64,000 nucleotides of DNA from Dyadobacter sp. MSC1_007 (lineage in GTDB: Bacteria > Bacteroidota > Bacteroidia > Cytophagales > Spirosomataceae). Positions 60,369 to 64,000 of this stretch are shown piece by piece; the stretch's first letter is position 1; each line of letters begins with the position of its first letter. Position numbers and translations under genes: made by a program. Under the pieces are notes generated by a model. That model worked only from the letters and a program-made list of their open reading frames with translations. It was not told where the DNA came from and did not search any database. The DNA lies in contig NZ_JAMOZL010000020.1 of NCBI RefSeq assembly GCF_023667495.1, forward strand, positions 1 through 64,000, given 5' to 3'.

Positions 60369-61332
60369 CCCCTCCCAAGACTCATCCACCACTTTCAGCG
60401 TCATGGTCGCCAAAGAGGTGGCGGATCACATTCGCAGCTGGCGGTTTATCGTATTGCTTGCCCTGATCGCGCTTACATTTTTAGGGGCTTTATTTGTGTC
60501 GATGAACAATATCAGGAATGCGGTTTCCAATGTGCAGGATACGGACAACATGTTTCTTTACCTGAAACTGCTTACCAGTACCGACGGCACGATGCCACCC
60601 TTTCATGTGTTTCTGAATTTTCTTGGTCCATTGCTAGGAATTGCCCTGGGCTTTGATGCGATCAATTCCGAGCAAAATAACGGCACGCTGATACGGCTGA
60701 TGGCTCAGCCAGTGTACCGGGACAACCTGATCCTGGCTAAGTTTGTGAGTGCATTAATTCTCGTTGGCAGCCTGTTTATTACCCTTGCCCTGCTGATGAT
60801 TGGTGGCGGACTGTGCATTACCGGCGTCTGGGTTGAGCCAGCCGAAGTGCTTCGCATTTTCACATTTGTGCTCGTAAATGTTATTTACGTCGGCTTTTGG
60901 TTGAGCTTGTCCATTTTATTTTCTATCATCTTTAAGCAAACAGCCACCTCGGCACTCGCATCAATCGCAGTCTGGTTATTTTTTACGATCTTTTACCAGA
61001 TTCTGGTCAATTTGTTCATCGGGGCATTCATTCCGAATCAGGGTATGCTCACCCAGACTGATGTTGTTAGGTACAATGAGATCGTACTGAATATTCTCCG
61101 CCTGGCGCCAAGCCAGCTGTTTTCCGATGCGACGACCACATTGCTGATGCCATCTGTGCGGAGCCTGGGGCCACTTACAATGGAACAGATGGCGGGCGCT
61201 ATTCCTACACCACTTCCCTTTAAAGAAAGTCTGATGGTGGTTTGGCCACAATTGTCCGGCTTGATAGCCTCAACTTTCCTTTGCTTTGCATGTTCCTATT
61301 ATCTTTTTATGCGAAGAGAGATTAGAAGCTAA
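60322..61332 (+). CDS. ABC-2 permease (NosY/NatB-like)
   Basis: 336 residues from ATG 60322, inside the 3' end of the ATPase gene; ATG 60403, just after the overlap, is an alternative. Six membrane helices (about 42-62, 100-118, 142-165, 180-205, 215-240 and 308-328). The motif FLGPLLGIALGFDAINSEQN after helix 2 is typical of NosY-like permeases, which also occur beside NEW3 proteins. Exports an unknown substrate. Confidence 0.88.
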   Translation: MKSLAVFSKGTSVKSNPSQDSSTTFSVMVAKEVADHIRSWRFIVLLALIALTFLGALFVSMNNIRNAVSNVQDTDNMFLYLKLLTSTDGTMPPFHVFLNFLGPLLGIALGFDAINSEQNNGTLIRLMAQPVYRDNLILAKFVSALILVGSLFITLALLMIGGGLCITGVWVEPAEVLRIFTFVLVNVIYVGFWLSLSILFSIIFKQTATSALASIAVWLFFTIFYQILVNLFIGAFIPNQGMLTQTDVVRYNEIVLNILRLAPSQLFSDATTTLLMPSVRSLGPLTMEQMAGAIPTPLPFKESLMVVWPQLSGLIASTFLCFACSYYLFMRREIRS

Positions 61333-61361
61333 AAAAATACGCAAGCAATGATCAATAGTTT

Positions 61362-61781
61362 TTAAAATTCGACAGGTAAAATGTACTTCACCCGGATTAA
61401 CTTGCCGGATTGACTGCCAGGAATCCAATTAGGCATTGATTGCGCTACCCGTAACACTTCCTTATCGTATTCTGGACTCAGACCTTTTGCAATTACGACA
61501 TCTTGCAGACTTCCGTCTGTATTTACTATGAATGACACAAGTACCCTTCTGCTTTTCTTAGCTATCTTAGGTATATTGAGGTTTTGAGCGAAAAACTTAC
61601 TTCTTTCAAACTTGCCCCCAGGAAATTCCGGCTGCTTCTCGACAACCATAAAAACTGGCTCACTTGACTGACCAGGAGTCTGTTCCGTTTTGTGTTGGGT
61701 ATCCTGGCCAAATGTCTGGATACCCGCCCCAGTCAAAATTGCCAGCACGAAAATTGTGGATTTCATTGGCTTGGACTTCAT
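61362..61781 (-). CDS. Exported TonB C-terminal-domain protein
   Basis: 139 residues. Signal peptide (KSTIFVLAILTGAGIQTFG) then a linker and a TonB C-terminal domain: EFPGGKFERSKFFAQNL, KKSRRVLVSFIVNTDGSLQD, VVIAKGLSPEYDKEVLRVAQ and MPNWIPGSQSGKLIRVKYIL. There is no N-terminal anchor or Pro-rich spacer, so it is not a classical energy-transducing TonB. Similar stand-alone domains occur widely in Bacteroidota with unknown roles. ATG 61766 is an alternative start. Confidence 0.85.
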   Translation of the reverse strand: MKSKPMKSTIFVLAILTGAGIQTFGQDTQHKTEQTPGQSSEPVFMVVEKQPEFPGGKFERSKFFAQNLNIPKIAKKSRRVLVSFIVNTDGSLQDVVIAKGLSPEYDKEVLRVAQSMPNWIPGSQSGKLIRVKYILPVEF

Positions 61782-62105
61782 GTCGATGCTTGCGCGTTGA
61801 ATGTCAATGCGCCAAATATATAATAAAATTATATATTATCTACTTCTTCTGACACCCGTTATGCGTAGGTGGGATAAGGCCCACGGTTGAAGGAATGGTA
61901 AAGTCCGACTGAGGCTCGTATTTCATACGCCCCTAAACCGCTATTTTCCTTTGGACATGCATTCTCGAACGGTGAAAATAGTCATACCTTAGGCGTGGAG
62001 TCCTGTTATAAGGGCTCAAAGCTGGGCTTGGTTCAGAATCTATCTGTGTACGTTGAAGTTTGAAGGACTTAAAATTAGGTACCATCGCGTTCTACGTGAA
62101 TATTT
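61782..62105. other. Intergenic region with promoter and short inverted repeats
   Basis: No gene recognised. It carries the -7 box listed separately, an AT palindrome (61816-61836), an inverted repeat CTATTTTC/GAAAATAG (about 61942-61980) and TTAGGTAC/GTACCTAA (62075-62120) overlapping the end of the next gene. Confidence 0.4.
61814..61821 (-). promoter_or_regulatory. -7 promoter box of the TonB-domain gene
   Basis: TATATTTG on the minus strand, an exact TAnnTTTG match, about 33 bases before ATG 61781. It overlaps an AT-rich palindrome. Confidence 0.5.
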
Positions 62106-62633
62106 CTATACAGTACCTAAGGGGCTTAGCAATTTTCGTATTCTCAGGCGATTATATTGTTGCAACAGGATGGGGTACACATTGTAAATGATGTTCGAAA
62201 TAGCCATTAGCAACGCCAATCCAATTTTGCCGGTGAGTATCGCACTAACCGAACTCAAACTAAAAAAAACAAAACAGCTATAATGATATCTTTCCTGCAC
62301 AACGATTTTATTTAAGTATCTGCGGGCAGCCTTTCGGTTAGGAATGACCTTTTGGTTCTTGCCTAAACGTTGATTGACCCGGTGGACAAGCATTCCCTCC
62401 TGGACTAGCCAACGCATCGCTCTTACGCCAATCAATTCATAAGTGCGGGGATTTGTGCTCAGGTTTAGGACCGAAATCAGCTTTACAGGAATATTGAATG
62501 CGAGCACACTGGCTGCTATGAAAACATACAAAAGCCATTCAACGCGATCTTCTGCGAAATACTCACCCCAATACCACCCAACTACGCTGAATGAGATAAT
62601 CGTCCAGAATACGTTAATCAGTTGATTGAGCAT
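62106..62633 (-). CDS. Membrane protein, possibly CrtO-like acyltransferase family
   Basis: 175 residues with about four hydrophobic segments (8-26, 33-50, 118-135, 138-152). The ending INPNIIYNVYPILLQQYNRLRI pattern (N-x-Y-P-I-x-Q-x-YNR-x-R) and the YELIGVRAMRWLVQEG motif resemble the short CrtO glycosyl-diaponeurosporenoate acyltransferase family. No carotenoid gene is nearby, so the function is a guess. Confidence 0.5.
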   Translation of the reverse strand: MLNQLINVFWTIISFSVVGWYWGEYFAEDRVEWLLYVFIAASVLAFNIPVKLISVLNLSTNPRTYELIGVRAMRWLVQEGMLVHRVNQRLGKNQKVIPNRKAARRYLNKIVVQERYHYSCFVFFSLSSVSAILTGKIGLALLMAISNIIYNVYPILLQQYNRLRIRKLLSPLGTV

Positions 62634-62817
62634 GCAGTTTTAATATGAATAATAACCGGAGCGAGCAGTGTCACATTCAGACAATTCGAAACTATAACGC
62701 CAAATTAATGTCCTTTGTCGCAGATGCCCCTCCTAAATGGCTGGATTTACCCGCGCGAGAGGTTGCCGACTTTACTATTTTCGATAAATGCTTCTGAGTT
62801 GTAAACAATACTTCATC

Positions 62818-63291
62818 ATGGAAACAGAAAGAAAGGATATCGCTTCAAAGATCATCAAGGCATCTTGCGACGAAATCTACCAAGCCATTATTGATCCGTA
62901 TGCTCTTGCCTGCTGGCTGCCTCCTAAAAATATGCAGGCCCAAATCAACCAATTCGAGCTTTGGGAAGGTGGCAAATACCAAATCACACTTAGCTACGAT
63001 CACCCTGAAGACAGAGAAAAATTCGCAAAATCGTCCGATGGCTCAGATATCACGCAAGGGAAATTTTTGAAACTGCTGCCGGGCGAATGCGTGTCCCAAT
63101 CCGTCGAATTTGTGTCCGAAAACCCAGACTTTGCCGGCTCAATGATCATGACTTATGAGCTCAAAAGTCATGGCGAGCAGACACTGGTGACAATCATCGC
63201 CGAGAATGTCCCGAAAGGAATCAGTGTGGAGGATCATCTTGCCGGCATGAATTCAACCTTAGCCAATCTGGCGCATTATTTGGAAAGCTAA
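62818..63291 (+). CDS. SRPBCC/AHSA1-type protein
   Basis: 157 residues from ATG 62818 (a longer frame from 62788 has no family support). START-like fold of the AHSA1/polyketide-cyclase-like group: IIKASCDEIYQAIIDPYALA with CWLPPKNM, FELWEGGKYQITLSY, and a final amphipathic helix VEDHLAGMNSTLANLAHYLE. Ligand unknown. Divergent from the membrane protein. Confidence 0.85.
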   Translation: METERKDIASKIIKASCDEIYQAIIDPYALACWLPPKNMQAQINQFELWEGGKYQITLSYDHPEDREKFAKSSDGSDITQGKFLKLLPGECVSQSVEFVSENPDFAGSMIMTYELKSHGEQTLVTIIAENVPKGISVEDHLAGMNSTLANLAHYLES

Positions 63292-63353
63292 ACTTTCAGT
63301 ACGATTATAATCTATACACTTCGTATAGTCCTAAACTCATCACCTAATATCAT

Positions 63354-63785
63354 TTAAATGAAAGCAGGCTCTGTTTTACTATAACAAAGGTTTACGAAAA
63401 TCTTGGGACTGAGATAGGGATTGCCCGAAAACACGGACCGCACACAGGTTGCAAGTTCGGCTAAGCACGCATGCCTGGGAAGATAACCCTTCACGCCTAT
63501 TCGTATCAGCGAACGTGCTTGCTTGTGATCGGGGTCGCTTGAGTACACAATGAATGAGGAGAACGGGTTCTTTTCCATAACCATTTTCAGGACGGTCTCG
63601 TCAATTTCGGAATCCTTCTCTGAGAGGCCAATGATGATAATATCAAAAATACCCAGCTGCGCAATCTCTCCCAGCGATTCCAAGGACTCTGTTTCCAGGG
63701 GCGTTAAGCTGTGGAACTTATGATTGAGCATCGCACGGACGCTTGTTCGAAATACCGGGTTTTTCTCGACGATTGCTACATTCAT
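63354..63785 (-). CDS. Degenerate stand-alone receiver domain
   Basis: 143 residues from ATG 63785 (the ATG at 63851 adds an unrelated extension). Receiver fold of the NarL/FixJ type, but key residues are replaced: the acidic pair reads VEKNP (E7, K8) instead of DD, the phospho-acceptor position in FDIIIIGLSEKD is G53 instead of Asp, and the conserved Lys in GYLPRHA is Arg. No LuxR-type output domain follows; the protein ends after NPYLSPKIFVNLCYSKTEPA. It should not be phosphorylated normally. Confidence 0.75.
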   Translation of the reverse strand: MNVAIVEKNPVFRTSVRAMLNHKFHSLTPLETESLESLGEIAQLGIFDIIIIGLSEKDSEIDETVLKMVMEKNPFSSFIVYSSDPDHKQARSLIRIGVKGYLPRHACLAELATCVRSVFSGNPYLSPKIFVNLCYSKTEPAFI

Positions 63786-64000
63786 TCCCGCTGGGTTTTG
63801 ATATACTGATAAAGCCAACCAGGGCATTACTCGCACCGGCCTTCGTGTCATACATCGTTTTGAATATGACTATGTTTGGCTTGACAAAAGTATTGTGAAT
63901 GGTTTCCTGCAGCATTGCAGATAATTGAAATGATTATTAAAAAATGTTGCTTGTTTACTCAATAAATTTAGCGGCTTATCAAAGTACTTCTATCCGTCCG

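Overview
The window looks like a chromosome segment from a Bacteroidota organism, most likely Cytophagales and Dyadobacter/Spirosoma-like. The genus is an inference from gene style, not proven. The evidence is two SusC/SusD pairs, an ECF sigma/FecR pair, two LytS-type kinase/LytTR regulator pairs, a TonB-dependent receptor with ABC genes, many lipoproteins, and several promoter-like TAnnTTTG (-7) boxes of the Bacteroidota type.

Layout. 0-6.6 kb is accessory and partly decayed: the edge of an IS3-family element, a polypyrimidine tandem repeat, small hypothetical genes, a 2H phosphoesterase, a possible structured RNA, a frameshifted KAP NTPase pseudogene, a cupin/membrane-protein operon with a divergent TetR regulator and paired operator-like sites, and a RhuM-family pseudogene. 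6.6-10.3 kb is the housekeeping gene purL with a clear terminator. 10.4-14.5 kb holds a PIN toxin with a DUF2281-like antitoxin that lacks a normal start, a DUF6644/DUF6152 pair, a DUF4468 protein, an SGNH hydrolase and small proteins. 14.6-21.3 kb holds a GH13 glucosidase, a DUF488 protein, an FAD/NAD(P)-binding protein, and a thioredoxin-fold protein followed by a hybrid sensor kinase. 21.5-31.3 kb carries a DJ-1/PfpI protein beside a long perfect hairpin, a methyltransferase, and two LytS/LytTR systems flanking a set of exported proteins (Spy-like, PQQ-type propeller lipoprotein, alpha/beta hydrolase lipoprotein, di-haem cytochrome c). The second kinase is translationally coupled to a 51-residue exported peptide.

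31.5-39.8 kb is a small polysaccharide-utilisation-type locus: lipoprotein, SusC, SusD, then a heparinase II/III-family protein after an intrinsic terminator. 39.8-43.3 kb is a regulatory/stress cluster (AraC + NmrA-like reductase, secreted DJ-1, Crp/Fnr) with visible operator candidates, including a Crp-like palindrome in front of the DJ-1 gene. 43.4-49.6 kb is a compact operon of two DUF3526 permeases, an ATPase and a siderophore-type TonB receptor, preceded by two TGCAA palindromes. 51-58 kb is a sigma-FecR-SusC(STN)-SusD locus on the minus strand with no degradative enzyme in it. 58.5-61.3 kb is a NEW3-domain protein plus ABC ATPase and permease. The right end holds a TonB C-terminal-domain protein, a possible CrtO-like membrane protein, an SRPBCC protein and a receiver domain that has lost its phospho-acceptor.

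No tRNA, rRNA or CRISPR array was recognised. The strongest candidates for something undescribed are the peptide-coupled LytS/LytTR operon (29.4-31.3 kb), the DUF3526/ABC/TonB operon with its embedded promoter-operator (43.4-49.6 kb), and the structured element at 3.1 kb.
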